Part shown: positions 17,457 to 25,107 of the stretch, piece after piece
Layout of the letters: every line of letters starts with the position of its first letter
Numbering within the stretch: the first letter of the stretch is position 1
Assembly (NCBI GenBank): GCA_945915085.1
Contig: CAMEET010000003.1
Location: 1-42,160, forward strand
Origin: an uncultured Treponema sp.
Lineage (GTDB): Bacteria > Spirochaetota > Spirochaetia > Treponematales > Treponemataceae
DNA: 42,160 nt
Direction: 5' to 3'
Made by a program: the position numbers and the translations under genes
Notes under the pieces: model-generated
What the model saw: the letters and a program-made list of their open reading frames with translations, nothing else
The model's database searches: none
What the model was told of the DNA's origin: nothing

Positions 17457-17619
17457 GGTCTGTCCTTGCATGTGCCTGTATACTGTAATACCAATTGTAC
17501 GCATTATTAGCACGTGCTGAAAGTTTTGGCAGTTTTTCCAACCATTATTAAATAAAATTCCACTTTGCCAAAACTCAATAACAACTTAGTTTGCCTGCCT
17601 AGGTCTGTCCCTGCACGTG
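17457..17619 (+). repeat. GGTCTGTCC direct repeat pair
   Basis: GGTCTGTCCTTGCATGTG (17457-17474) and GGTCTGTCCCTGCACGTG (17602-17619) match at 16 of 18 positions and lie 145 bp apart. The same core occurs at 189-250 and 42024-42087. Confidence 0.7.
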
Positions 17620-17750
17620 TGGTAAACGCGTAAGGACGTGGAAGCCCTTTAGTCCACCGCAAGCGAGGCGGAGCCGAGTGCGGAGGATGAGCGTCAGCGA
17701 AGGCTGGAAGGTCCGACCCGAACGAATGTGAGGGGTACGCCCATACACGA
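17615..17750. repeat. GC-rich intergenic block, copy B
   Basis: This stretch of about 135 bp is unusually GC-rich (for example GCAAGCGAGGCGGAGCCGAG). It starts inside the second GGTCTGTCCCTG repeat. On the minus strand it contains CCTTCGCTGACGCTC, related in style to the other GC-rich blocks. No coding frame is evident. Confidence 0.5.
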
Positions 17751-17790
17751 AAATTCTTTTTTTAATTTTTACAAAAGTTTTTTAAAAGAA

Positions 17791-17819
17791 TTGAATGACC
17801 TTTCAAAATTTATTATAAT
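17791..17819 (+). promoter_or_regulatory. Strong, near-leaderless promoter of icd
   Basis: TTGAAT (17791-17796), an exact 17-nt spacer and a perfect TATAAT (17814-17819) lie just before icd. The -10 ends 9 nt before the ATG at 17829, so the leader would be about 0-3 nt. Only a weak AGG precedes the start codon. Confidence 0.7.
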
Positions 17820-17828
17820 AGGCGCATT

Positions 17829-19025
17829 ATGGCTAAGATTCAAATGAAAAATGCTATCGCTGAGCTCGATGGCGATGAAATGACTCGTGTTTTGTGGCAG
17901 GTGATTAAGGATGAACTCCTTTTGCCTTTTGTGGAATTAAAAACAGAATATTACGATTTGGGTCTTAAAAGTCGTGATGATTCTGATGATAAAGTTACTT
18001 ACGATGCAGCCGCTGCGATTAAACGTTTAGGCGTTGGTGTAAAATGTGCAACTATTACTTCAAATCAGGCTCGTGTTGAGGAATATCATCTCAAACAGCT
18101 TACACCTTCTCCTAATGGAATCATCCGCGCAGAACTTGACGGTACTGTTTTCCGTGAGCCGATTTTTGTAAAGAACATTCACGGTACTGTTTCCTGCTGG
18201 AAAAAGCCGATTGTTCTTGGCCGTCATGCTTACGGTGATGTTTATAAAAACTGCGAAATCAAATGTCCTACTGCAGGAAAAGCTGAACTTGTTTTCACTG
18301 GTGTGGACGGTAAAGAAATCCGCAAAACTATTATGGATATGAAGGGTCCTGGAATTATTCAGGGAATTCACAATCTTGATAATTCTATCGAAAGTTTTGC
18401 CCGCTGCTGCTTTACTTATGCTTTGGATAGAAAACTCAGCGTTTGGTTTGGTGCAAAAGATACTATTTCTAAAACTTATGACGGAAACTTCAAAGCTATT
18501 TTCCAGAGAGTTTTTGATGAAGAATATAAAGCAAAATTCGACGAAGCTGGCATTGAATATTTTTACACTTTGATTGATGATGCTGTTGCCCGTGTTATGC
18601 GTTCTGACGGTGGCTTTATGTGGGCTACAAAAAATTACGATGGCGATGTTATGAGCGATATGATTGCTTCGGCATGCGGTTCGCTTGCAATGATGACTTC
18701 TGTTCTTGTCAGCCCGGATGGAAATTTTGAATATGAAGCAAGTCACGGAACTGTTCAGAAGCACTATTACCGCTATCTGAAAGGTGAAAAAACTTCAACA
18801 AACCCTGTAGCTACAATTTTTGCATGGACTGGTGCTCTTGCAAAACGCGGTGAACTTGACGGAACACAGGAACTTGTAGATTTTGCTAAAAAACTTGAAA
18901 AAGCAACTTTGCAAACTATCGAAGAAGGTTACATGACTGGTGACATTGCACGCATTGCCGAACCAAAAGCTAAAGAAGTGCTTGATTCATGGCAGTTCAT
19001 TAAAGCTATAAGAGAAAGATTGTAA
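17829..19025 (+). CDS. icd: Isocitrate dehydrogenase, NADP-dependent, eukaryote-like type
   Basis: This 398-residue enzyme oxidises isocitrate to 2-oxoglutarate and CO2. The start [20 protein letters not shown] and the segments [35 protein letters not shown] and [15 protein letters not shown] are those of type II homodimeric IDH, close to eukaryotic cytosolic forms rather than the E. coli type. The metal-binding aspartates fall in [20 protein letters not shown] preference is inferred from the family. With acn it feeds 2-oxoglutarate to glutamate synthesis. A bidirectional terminator follows. Confidence 0.95.
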   Translation: MAKIQMKNAIAELDGDEMTRVLWQVIKDELLLPFVELKTEYYDLGLKSRDDSDDKVTYDAAAAIKRLGVGVKCATITSNQARVEEYHLKQLTPSPNGIIRAELDGTVFREPIFVKNIHGTVSCWKKPIVLGRHAYGDVYKNCEIKCPTAGKAELVFTGVDGKEIRKTIMDMKGPGIIQGIHNLDNSIESFARCCFTYALDRKLSVWFGAKDTISKTYDGNFKAIFQRVFDEEYKAKFDEAGIEYFYTLIDDAVARVMRSDGGFMWATKNYDGDVMSDMIASACGSLAMMTSVLVSPDGNFEYEASHGTVQKHYYRYLKGEKTSTNPVATIFAWTGALAKRGELDGTQELVDFAKKLEKATLQTIEEGYMTGDIARIAEPKAKEVLDSWQFIKAIRERL

Positions 19026-19052
19026 AACTGTTTTTAACCTAGCAAAAAAAAT

Positions 19053-19087
19053 GGGTGGACGAGAAAAAATCTCACCACCCTTTTTTT
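19053..19087. terminator. Bidirectional terminator between icd and purC
   Basis: GGGTGG...CCACCC (19053-19058, 19075-19080), with an inner GAGA/TCTC pairing, is flanked by runs of T on the plus strand (19081-19087) and of A on the left. It can therefore end both convergent transcripts. Confidence 0.85.
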
Positions 19088-19149
19088 ATTTTCAGTAATA
19101 TTTCTGCACAAAAAAATTATTAAAACTCCAAGTGCATTTTTTTTTATTC

Positions 19150-19995
19150 TTATTTGTGACAGATTTTTGCTTCACATTCTTTGTAAATAGCAGAAGTTTT
19201 TGCCACAACTTCAGCAGGAATTTCTTTGATATTTGGATCTCCTGCAAGACCATTATCTTTTAACCAGTCACGAACAAACTGTTTGTCGTAAGAAGCAGGA
19301 CTTCCACCAACTTCATATTTACTCAAATCCCAGAAACGGCTTGAATCTGGTGTAAGAACTTCATCTGCAAGAACTAAATCGCCATTTTCATCCAAACCAA
19401 ATTCAAATTTTGTATCTGCAATGATAATTCCATTTTTGTATGCATGATCATAGCATTTTTTATAAACTTCGAGAGCAGCTTTTTCAATTTTTGAACCAAG
19501 TTCTTCTCCTAAATCATCCTTCATATACTGAAGTGTCACATTTATATCGTGTCCTTCAGCTGCTTTTGTTGACGGAGTTACAATTGGTGCTTCAAGTTTT
19601 TCTGCCTGTTTATATTCTTTTTCAAATTTATGACCAAGGAATGGTTCTCCTTTTTTGTAAGCTTCATACATTGATCCGAACATATAACCGCGCACAATTA
19701 CTTCATAAGGAATCATCTTAAGTTTTTTTACAAGAATTGTTCTTCCTTCAAATTCAGGTTTTTGGAATTCAACAGGCATATCTTTTAAATCAGATGAAAT
19801 CATGTGATTTTTTACAATGTCTTTTGTGTAATCAAACCAGAAATTTGCAAGACTGTTCAACACTTTTCCTTTATCTGTAATCATTGTTGGCAAGATCACA
19901 TCGAAAGCTGAAATTCTGTCTGTTGTTACAATCACCATTCTTCCATCTTCAAGGTCATAAACCTCCCGAACTTTTCCTGAAATAATTTTTTTCAT
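19150..19995 (-). CDS. purC: Phosphoribosylaminoimidazole-succinocarboxamide synthase (SAICAR synthetase)
   Basis: This 281-residue enzyme joins CAIR and aspartate with ATP in purine synthesis. It begins with SGKVREVYDLEDGRMVIVTTDRISAFD, the ATP-site signature, and contains IPYEVIVRGYMFGS and IIADTKFEFGLDENG. Its length and C-terminal extension place it with the longer, yeast-type PurC rather than the 237-residue E. coli type. The ATG has a GAGG Shine-Dalgarno sequence. No other pur gene is adjacent. A strong hairpin (20026-20059) lies in the leader and may be regulatory. Confidence 0.95.
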   Translation of the reverse strand: MKKIISGKVREVYDLEDGRMVIVTTDRISAFDVILPTMITDKGKVLNSLANFWFDYTKDIVKNHMISSDLKDMPVEFQKPEFEGRTILVKKLKMIPYEVIVRGYMFGSMYEAYKKGEPFLGHKFEKEYKQAEKLEAPIVTPSTKAAEGHDINVTLQYMKDDLGEELGSKIEKAALEVYKKCYDHAYKNGIIIADTKFEFGLDENGDLVLADEVLTPDSSRFWDLSKYEVGGSPASYDKQFVRDWLKDNGLAGDPNIKEIPAEVVAKTSAIYKECEAKICHK

Positions 19996-20025
19996 ATAAA
20001 CCTCACAAAAAAATATATGGGAAAC

Positions 20026-20059
20026 CTCTAAAATCGCAAAAATTTGCTTTTTTTTAGAG
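20026..20059 (-). promoter_or_regulatory. Hairpin in the purC leader
   Basis: CTCTAAAA/TTTTAGAG (20026-20033, 20052-20059) encloses an inner GCAAA/TTTGC stem (20036-20040, 20043-20047). On the minus strand a run of seven T lies about 16 nt further down, before the purC start. It could be an attenuator or a remnant terminator. It does not match a purine riboswitch that I recognise. Confidence 0.4.
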
Positions 20060-20083
20060 ATACCGTAAAGCTAAATATGTTGA

Positions 20084-20114
20084 GTCAAAGCACGCTGATG
20101 CTTAAAACTTTGAC
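20084..20114 (-). other. Inverted repeat after murI
   Basis: GTCAAAG/CTTTGAC (20084-20090, 20108-20114) forms a 7-bp stem with a 17-nt loop about 30 nt past the murI stop. It could be a weak terminator, but no T-run follows. Confidence 0.3.
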
Positions 20115-20142
20115 TTTGCAGTTTTAAAGTTTGAAATAAACC

Positions 20143-20955
20143 CTAAATCAAAATGCCACCGAATTCCAGTTTGTAACGGCTGCATATTTCATCATACTCT
20201 TTTTTATCTTTTTTGTCATTAAAACCTGTAACAAAAAGTTTTGCGCCACAATTCGATTTTTTTTCATTTTGATTATTATAAACTGCATTTTGCGAAAACA
20301 CAGCTAAAGCACGGTTAACTACGCCTTCAACAGAATCCACTACCTGAATATCCTGTCCGCACACTTTCTGCATTTCTTTTTTGATATTTAAAAAATGTGT
20401 ACACCCCAAAATGATGACATCACAGCCGTTTTCTGCAAAATATTTTACAGATTCTTTGCATGCCTGTTCTCGTTCACTTTGAGTTGCTGTAAACGATTCA
20501 TGTTCTATAAATGAAATCAGTTTTGGATCTCCGCGTAAAAACATCTCACAGTCAGCTGCAAAATGATTTTTTAAATCCCTATTATATGGATGTTCAACTG
20601 TTGCCTTTGTTGCTAAAAGTCCAATTTTTCTTTTTTTTGAAACTTTCGCAGCCAGTTTGATTGCAGGAACTGTCCCCACAAAAATCTGATCTGGAAAAAC
20701 TTCCCTCAAAACATCAAGGCTGTTTACGCTCATTGTATTGCAGGCAAGCACAATCACTTTTGGAGAAAATTTTTCGATAATCATTTTTACACAATGCAAA
20801 ACTGCAGTCACAATCTGCTCATGATTTTTTTCGCCATAAGGAAAATTTGCAGTATCGCCTACATAGACACATTTTGCATCAGGTTTGAGTTCGAGTAAAT
20901 GCATTAGATAAGGAATTCCGCCGATTCCTGAATCAAGAAAAACAAAATCTACCAT
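20143..20955 (-). CDS. murI: Glutamate racemase
   Basis: This 270-residue enzyme makes D-glutamate for peptidoglycan. It shows the family blocks FLDSGIGGIPYL, YVGDTANFPYGEK, VLACNTMSVNSLD with the first catalytic Cys, and VIILGCTHFLNIKKEM with the second. The ATG at 20955 starts MVDFVFLDSG, close to family N-termini. An upstream in-frame start at 20967 only adds four residues. It lies 50 nt downstream of the small Cys-rich gene on the same strand and may be co-transcribed. No riboswitch or other control is visible. Confidence 0.93.
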   Translation of the reverse strand: MVDFVFLDSGIGGIPYLMHLLELKPDAKCVYVGDTANFPYGEKNHEQIVTAVLHCVKMIIEKFSPKVIVLACNTMSVNSLDVLREVFPDQIFVGTVPAIKLAAKVSKKRKIGLLATKATVEHPYNRDLKNHFAADCEMFLRGDPKLISFIEHESFTATQSEREQACKESVKYFAENGCDVIILGCTHFLNIKKEMQKVCGQDIQVVDSVEGVVNRALAVFSQNAVYNNQNEKKSNCGAKLFVTGFNDKKDKKEYDEICSRYKLEFGGILI

Positions 20956-21005
20956 AATGAATATCAAAATCTAAATCAAAAATTACGATAAAAAATCAAA
21001 ACTTA

Positions 21006-21290
21006 TTAATCAAAAAGACTGTTAAATAAATCTCTTGCCTTTTTTGCTTTATCATCTGCATTCTGCTTTTTGGAATCATTCACGCAAAAATAATCACAAA
21101 AATTAGTGCGTTCTTTATCACACACAGGAGAATCTACATTTTCCCGACATTCATAGTGACTTGAAGCATCATAAAATTTACAGCCCTTGCAACTATGCAA
21201 ATCACAGCCACACAAAGGACATTCTGTCATCCTTGTAACTTTTTCCAACGAAATTTCCTTTCCACATTTCCAACAAATCATAAAAAACAT
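21006..21290 (-). CDS. Small Cys-rich, zinc-ribbon-like protein
   Basis: This 94-residue protein carries many cysteines in pairs: CWKC, CPLCGC, CKGC, then CDKE and CDYFC. The first two pairs suggest a rubredoxin-like zinc ribbon. The later cysteines could bind a second metal ion. The C-terminus is a charged helix ending DLFNSLFD. I chose the ATG at 21290 (MFFMICWKC) because AAAGG lies 7 nt before it; a start at 21317 would add nine hydrophobic residues. It is divergent from the pentapeptide gene with only 44 bp between the starts. Function unknown. Confidence 0.72.
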   Translation of the reverse strand: MFFMICWKCGKEISLEKVTRMTECPLCGCDLHSCKGCKFYDASSHYECRENVDSPVCDKERTNFCDYFCVNDSKKQNADDKAKKARDLFNSLFD

Positions 21291-21299
21291 TTTACAACC

Positions 21300-21328
21300 T
21301 TTCAAAAATATTAGCAATAATGTATAAT
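21300..21328 (+). promoter_or_regulatory. Leaderless-type promoter of the pentapeptide gene
   Basis: A perfect TATAAT (21323-21328) ends 6 nt before the ATG at 21335. The -35 position at 17-nt spacing is TTTCAA, a weak match. An in-frame ATG at 21320 lies inside this promoter and cannot be the start if the promoter is real. Confidence 0.5.
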
Positions 21329-21334
21329 AAACTT

Positions 21335-22015
21335 ATGTTTACATTGAACAAGTGCCTTGTGCATTACTGCAACAATCATGCTCTTTCAACTTTTGACCAG
21401 AACGGAAATTTATGCTCATCTGACAGTTACTGTCTTGACCACATTCCAAATCCTGGCAAAATAAAGGATGATATTTATAATTACATCGCATCACATGATA
21501 AAATTGTTGGATTGAATGCCTGTGGACTAATTTTTTCAAATATTGATTTTTCAAATAAAAAATTTTTTGGCTGCAATTTTACTAACTGTACTTTTTTGAA
21601 CAATCATTCAGAAAATCTGCTTATGAGAATGTGTTTTTTTGATTTTGCAATTTTCAATGACTGCAATTTCATCCACAGCAAAAATCTTTTCAATTCATTT
21701 TCCATGGCAACTTTTACGCACACACTTTACACTTCAAGCGACCTTGTGCAGAATAATTTCAACGGAATTAAGGCATATCAGTGTTCTTTTGATGATTCCG
21801 ACCTTTTATACTCACGTTTTATAAATGCAACTCTCGTTGATACTTCTTTCAGAAACTGCAATATTAAAAAGACTATTTTTTACAATACAAACCGCACAAA
21901 TGTTTCGTTTAAAATGTCAAACACGCGCGAAGCATTATTTGAATCGGAAGATGATAAAATCAATAAAAATGATATTGAATTTGGAAATTCGATTGTAGAT
22001 GGAGGCATATTATGA
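21335..22015 (+). CDS. Pentapeptide-repeat protein
   Basis: This protein of about 226 residues has repeated A(D/N)LXX-like units from about residue 65: IDFSNKKFFGCNFTNCTFLN, FAIFNDCNFIHSKN, FNGIKAYQCSFDDSDL and FRNCNIKKTIFYNTN. These predict a right-handed beta-helix. The N-terminal 50 residues hold several Cys and His (CLVHYCNNHALSTF and CSSDSYCLDH), possibly a small zinc-binding element, which is unusual. Function is unknown; the family includes DNA mimics but nothing here shows that. The stop overlaps the next start (ATGA). Confidence 0.75.
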   Translation: MFTLNKCLVHYCNNHALSTFDQNGNLCSSDSYCLDHIPNPGKIKDDIYNYIASHDKIVGLNACGLIFSNIDFSNKKFFGCNFTNCTFLNNHSENLLMRMCFFDFAIFNDCNFIHSKNLFNSFSMATFTHTLYTSSDLVQNNFNGIKAYQCSFDDSDLLYSRFINATLVDTSFRNCNIKKTIFYNTNRTNVSFKMSNTREALFESEDDKINKNDIEFGNSIVDGGIL

Positions 22016-22590
22016 AAATATATTTCCATTTGAATGAGGGCGGATTTTCAAACTGTTATCTTGTGGTCGATGAAGTTTCAAATCAGGCAATCATTATCGA
22101 TCCTGGAAAAATCACCAAAGAAATAATTGCACGAATTGAAGATAACCATTTAAATCTTGCGGCTGTTTTGATTACTCACAATCACGGTTCTCATGCTGAT
22201 GGACTCAGAACACTTCGGAAAATCTATTCTCCAAAAGTTTTTGCAGCTGATTGGGCTGTAGCAGCAAACGATACGACTGTAATTACTGGTGATGGGACTA
22301 CGGAAATTGAAGGAATACAGGTAAGTTATCTTACAATTCCAGGTCACACTTCTGATTCAGTTGTTTATGGAATTGGAAGCATTCTTTTTACTGGCGACGT
22401 ATTACTTTCCGGTGAAATTGGAAAAACGAATTCAAGTTATTCAGAATATATTTTACGTTCAAATATTGAACACAAGATTTTTTCGCAGCTTGAAAGCACT
22501 ATTTTGATGCCAGGTCACGGTCCTCCTTCTACACTTGGAGCGGCAAAAGCAATTTACAATCAAAATCTGCCTCAAAAACACACGAAATAA
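22012..22590 (+). CDS. MBL-fold hydrolase, glyoxalase II-like
   Basis: This 192-residue metallo-beta-lactamase-fold protein has the expected order of metal ligands: THNHGSH, PGHTSDS, FTGDVLL and PGHGPPS. In the first motif the usual HxHxDH reads HNHGSH, so the metal-2 aspartate is a serine. This could alter metal use or activity. It is coupled to the pentapeptide gene by a 4-nt overlap and has a GGAGG Shine-Dalgarno sequence. A thioester or other small-molecule hydrolase is likely. Confidence 0.85.
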   Translation: MKIYFHLNEGGFSNCYLVVDEVSNQAIIIDPGKITKEIIARIEDNHLNLAAVLITHNHGSHADGLRTLRKIYSPKVFAADWAVAANDTTVITGDGTTEIEGIQVSYLTIPGHTSDSVVYGIGSILFTGDVLLSGEIGKTNSSYSEYILRSNIEHKIFSQLESTILMPGHGPPSTLGAAKAIYNQNLPQKHTK

Positions 22591-22614
22591 AATACTGCTG
22601 GAGTTTTTGATTTT

Positions 22615-23229
22615 ATGACAAAAACGTTTTTGATTTTTCATCCTGATTTGGAACTTTCTCTTGTTCGTTTCCAAAAAGAACTTACACAAAAACTAAATCA
22701 AACTATTTTCTCAAAACAGATTTCAGAAGAAAACAAAATTTTAAACGAAAACAGATTTTCACAGCCGAATAAATTTTTGCAACCGAATAAAGTTTCACAA
22801 TCAGTTTTACATTCCAAAACTTTTTTTTACGCGCCTCTTCCTTTGTGGCTGGAATTAAATCATGATGATTTTTTCTGCGAAAATAAATCCCAATTAAAAA
22901 AACTTGCCACTGATATAAAAAGTGTTTCTTTACTGGAAAATCTTAAAATCATAGAAAATTCTGTATCTATCACTGCAAAAATTGTTTTAGCAAAAAAACA
23001 AAATTCACCAGAAAATTCAACATCGCCAGAAAATTGCGAGTTTTTTTTCGATTTACCAGTTTCCACACTTCATAACTGCAAAAATATAACCGGAGAAAAT
23101 CTGAAAATCATCAAAAATACAAAAAATCCAATAAAAAATATAAAAATTTTCAGGCTTGGAATCTGCAGACAAATATCAAAAAATGCAAAAGAAATTGAAG
23201 ATTTCGTATGGGCAAAAAAAAACTCTTAA
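22615..23229 (+). CDS. Hypothetical protein with QPNK repeats
   Basis: I do not recognise this 204-residue protein. It is Lys- and Asn-rich, has no signal peptide or membrane segment, and carries a short tandem repeat (FSQPNKFLQPNKVSQ) near residue 58. The segment FFYAPLPLWLELN may be a structured strand. A GGAG lies 10 nt before the ATG, and the gene follows the MBL gene by 24 nt, so it probably ends that operon. Its last codons overlap the terminator of the tRNA-Arg gene on the other strand. The composition suggests fast evolution. Confidence 0.55.
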   Translation: MTKTFLIFHPDLELSLVRFQKELTQKLNQTIFSKQISEENKILNENRFSQPNKFLQPNKVSQSVLHSKTFFYAPLPLWLELNHDDFFCENKSQLKKLATDIKSVSLLENLKIIENSVSITAKIVLAKKQNSPENSTSPENCEFFFDLPVSTLHNCKNITGENLKIIKNTKNPIKNIKIFRLGICRQISKNAKEIEDFVWAKKNS

Positions 23230-23255
23230 TTCCTTTTTCAAGAAACTAAGAGTTT
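23213..23255 (-). terminator. Intrinsic terminator of tRNA-Arg
   Basis: On the minus strand AAACTCTTA (23255-23247) and TAAGAGTTT (23228-23220) form a 9-bp stem, followed by a run of T to 23214. The 5' arm begins at the tRNA 3' end, and the 3' arm and T-run lie inside the 3' end of the plus-strand CDS. Confidence 0.8.
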
Positions 23256-23328
23256 GACGCTTGGCAGAATCGAACTGTCGACCTACTGCTTAGAAGGCAG
23301 TTGCTCTATCCAGCTGAGCTAAAGCGCC
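23255..23328 (-). tRNA. tRNA-Arg (anticodon UCU)
   Basis: A 74-nt cloverleaf folds on the minus strand. The acceptor GGCGCTT pairs with AAGCGTC (one G-T pair) before discriminator A. The D-arm region is AGCTCAGCTGGATAGAGC. The anticodon stem ACTGC/GCAGT encloses the loop CTTCTAA with anticodon TCT. The T-arm contains GTTCGATTC. CCA is not encoded. It reads AGA codons, which are frequent in AT-rich genomes. It starts 30 nt after the sufU stop on the same strand and could be cut from a longer suf transcript, though it may have its own promoter. Confidence 0.95.
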
Positions 23329-23358
23329 GTAAACGTGCTTAACAATATATCACAAAAA

Positions 23359-23799
23359 TTATTTTGAATCAAGTGGTAAACCAAGCATTTCTTTCATAGT
23401 TCTCCATCCAAGCATAGCGCATTTTACACGAGAAGGCATGTGTGAAACATCTTGTAATGCCGCAGCTTCATCCAGCTGTTCCAATTCTTCCTGAGAAACA
23501 GTTCCTTTTATCATTCTGTCAAAAATATCTGCAAGCTCCAAAGCTTCCTCTTTTGTTTTGCCGATAACTACATCAGCCATCATATCTACAGAAGCCTGAC
23601 TTACTGCACAACCAGAACCTGTAAAGCTTGCATCAATAATTTTTCCATCATCTCCTAGTTTCATCTGTAAAGTAATTTGGTCTCCACAACTTGGATTTAC
23701 ACCTTCCAGACAAAAAGTAGGTTCATTCATATTCTGTTTATGAGAAGGATTGATATTATGTTCATTTAAAATTTCACGATAAAGTTCTTTAGTCTCCAT
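23359..23799 (-). CDS. sufU: Fe-S cluster assembly scaffold/sulfur carrier SufU
   Basis: This 146-residue protein accepts sulfur from SufS for Fe-S cluster building. It is the SufU type: NPSCGD (Cys38, Asp40), GSGCAVSQAS (Cys64) and RVKCAMLGW (about Cys126). The 20-residue insertion between the second and third cysteines that separates SufU from IscU is present. The ATG at 23799 is preferred to the one at 23811, because GGAG of the first start codon region serves as its Shine-Dalgarno sequence. It is the last protein gene of sufCBDSU. Confidence 0.92.
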   Translation of the reverse strand: METKELYREILNEHNINPSHKQNMNEPTFCLEGVNPSCGDQITLQMKLGDDGKIIDASFTGSGCAVSQASVDMMADVVIGKTKEEALELADIFDRMIKGTVSQEELEQLDEAAALQDVSHMPSRVKCAMLGWRTMKEMLGLPLDSK

Positions 23800-23823
23800 T
23801 GTAATCTCCAAATTCAGAATATT

Positions 23824-25098
23824 TTAATCTTTATAACCTGACCATTTTCGCACCATTGCAAGTTTTTCCAGAAAAATATCAACTTCTTCTGGTGTATTAT
23901 AAAAATAAAGACTTGCTCTTGCACTCGACTGCACTCCAAGATACTGACCAAGAGGCTGCGCACAATGATGTCCAGCACGAATTGCAATATGCTCATCACT
24001 CAAAAGCGATGCAATATCATGCGGATGCACACCATCAATTGTAAAAGTGGCAATTCCACTACGTTTTGCTCCGTCTTTGCTTCCAATTATATTAACATGG
24101 GGAATTTTTACCATTCCGTCAATCAGTTTAGAAGTCAGATACTTATCATATTCTTCAATGTTTTCCATTCCTACAGAGTTTATGTAACGAATTGCAGAAC
24201 CAAGACCAACAGCATCACAAGCGCTCACAGTACCAGCTTCAAACTTGAGAGGAACTTCTGCCCAGGTTGCACTTTCACGAGTAACATATTCAATCATTTC
24301 TCCACCAGTCAAAAAAGGTGGCATATTTTCCAGAAGATTTTTTTTACCATATAAAACGCCTATTCCCATAGGTCCGCATAATTTGTGACCGCTCATAGCA
24401 AAAAAGTCTGCATCAAGATCCTGCACATCAATCTTTGTGTGAGCTGCAGATTGAGCACCGTCAACAATCATCACAGCGCCAACATCATGAGCTTTTTTAC
24501 AAATCTTTTTGATTGGGTTTGTCACGCCCAAAACATTGCTTACATGCACGCAAGAAACAATTTTTGTTCGTTCTGTGATTTTTGATTCAATTTCTTCATC
24601 ACTTATAATTCCTGTTTCTTTATCACATTCCATGAATACAAGTTTCGCACCTGTTTGACGGCAAACCATCTGCCATGGCAAAATATTTGAATGATGTTCC
24701 ATAATTGTAATACAGATTTCATCATCTTTTTGAAGATTTGAAAGTCCATAACTGTACGCTACAAGATTTAAACTTTCAGTTGTATTTCTTGTAAATATGA
24801 TTTGCGAACTATCCTGTGCGTTAATAAAATTTGCAACCTCATTTCGAGAATGTTCATAAGCCAATGTTGCACGTTCACTTAAATCATAAAGACCACGCAA
24901 AGGATTTGCATTTGCAGTTGCATAAAAGTGACTCATAGCATCAATTACTAAAAAAGGACGTTGTGCCGTAGCCGAAGTATCAAAATATACAAGCTGAGCA
25001 TTTTCTTTTGAATTATGCTCATCTATAGCTTTAAAAAAAGGAAAATCTTTACGATATTTTTTCATATCAATTTTTTTTTCATTTATAAAATCACTCAT
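23824..25098 (-). CDS. sufS: Cysteine desulfurase SufS
   Basis: This class V aminotransferase-fold enzyme of 424 residues uses PLP to take sulfur from cysteine. The PLP lysine is in ADFFAMSGHKLCGP, and the catalytic cysteine is in the loop IRAGHHCAQPL. The ending with RASLYFYNTPEEVD is typical of group II SufS. An AGGA lies 7 nt before the ATG at 25098, which is preferred to the ATG two codons upstream at 25104. It sits 9 nt after sufD. Confidence 0.95.
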   Translation of the reverse strand: MSDFINEKKIDMKKYRKDFPFFKAIDEHNSKENAQLVYFDTSATAQRPFLVIDAMSHFYATANANPLRGLYDLSERATLAYEHSRNEVANFINAQDSSQIIFTRNTTESLNLVAYSYGLSNLQKDDEICITIMEHHSNILPWQMVCRQTGAKLVFMECDKETGIISDEEIESKITERTKIVSCVHVSNVLGVTNPIKKICKKAHDVGAVMIVDGAQSAAHTKIDVQDLDADFFAMSGHKLCGPMGIGVLYGKKNLLENMPPFLTGGEMIEYVTRESATWAEVPLKFEAGTVSACDAVGLGSAIRYINSVGMENIEEYDKYLTSKLIDGMVKIPHVNIIGSKDGAKRSGIATFTIDGVHPHDIASLLSDEHIAIRAGHHCAQPLGQYLGVQSSARASLYFYNTPEEVDIFLEKLAMVRKWSGYKD

Positions 25099-25107
25099 AA
25101 TCATTTC

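Larger units (their letters stand above)
17449..17828. other. 380-bp gene-free stretch before icd
   Basis: It holds a pair of imperfect 18-bp direct repeats (17457-17474, 17602-17619), an inverted repeat AGTTTTGGC/GCCAAAACT (17522-17530, 17567-17575), a GC-rich block (about 17615-17750) and the icd promoter. No ORF or known RNA gene is seen. Confidence 0.7.

Noticed and set aside
17615..17750. GC-rich block as a known structural RNA (tmRNA, RNase P, SRP) or rRNA piece
   Set aside because: I saw none of their conserved cores, and no clear promoter leads into it.
20000..20142. Purine or preQ1 riboswitch before purC
   Set aside because: The conserved cores of those riboswitches are not visible; only plain hairpins are.
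21320..21334. Upstream in-frame ATG for the pentapeptide-repeat gene
   Set aside because: It lies inside a perfect TATAAT-containing promoter and lacks a Shine-Dalgarno site, so the ATG at 21335 is preferred.
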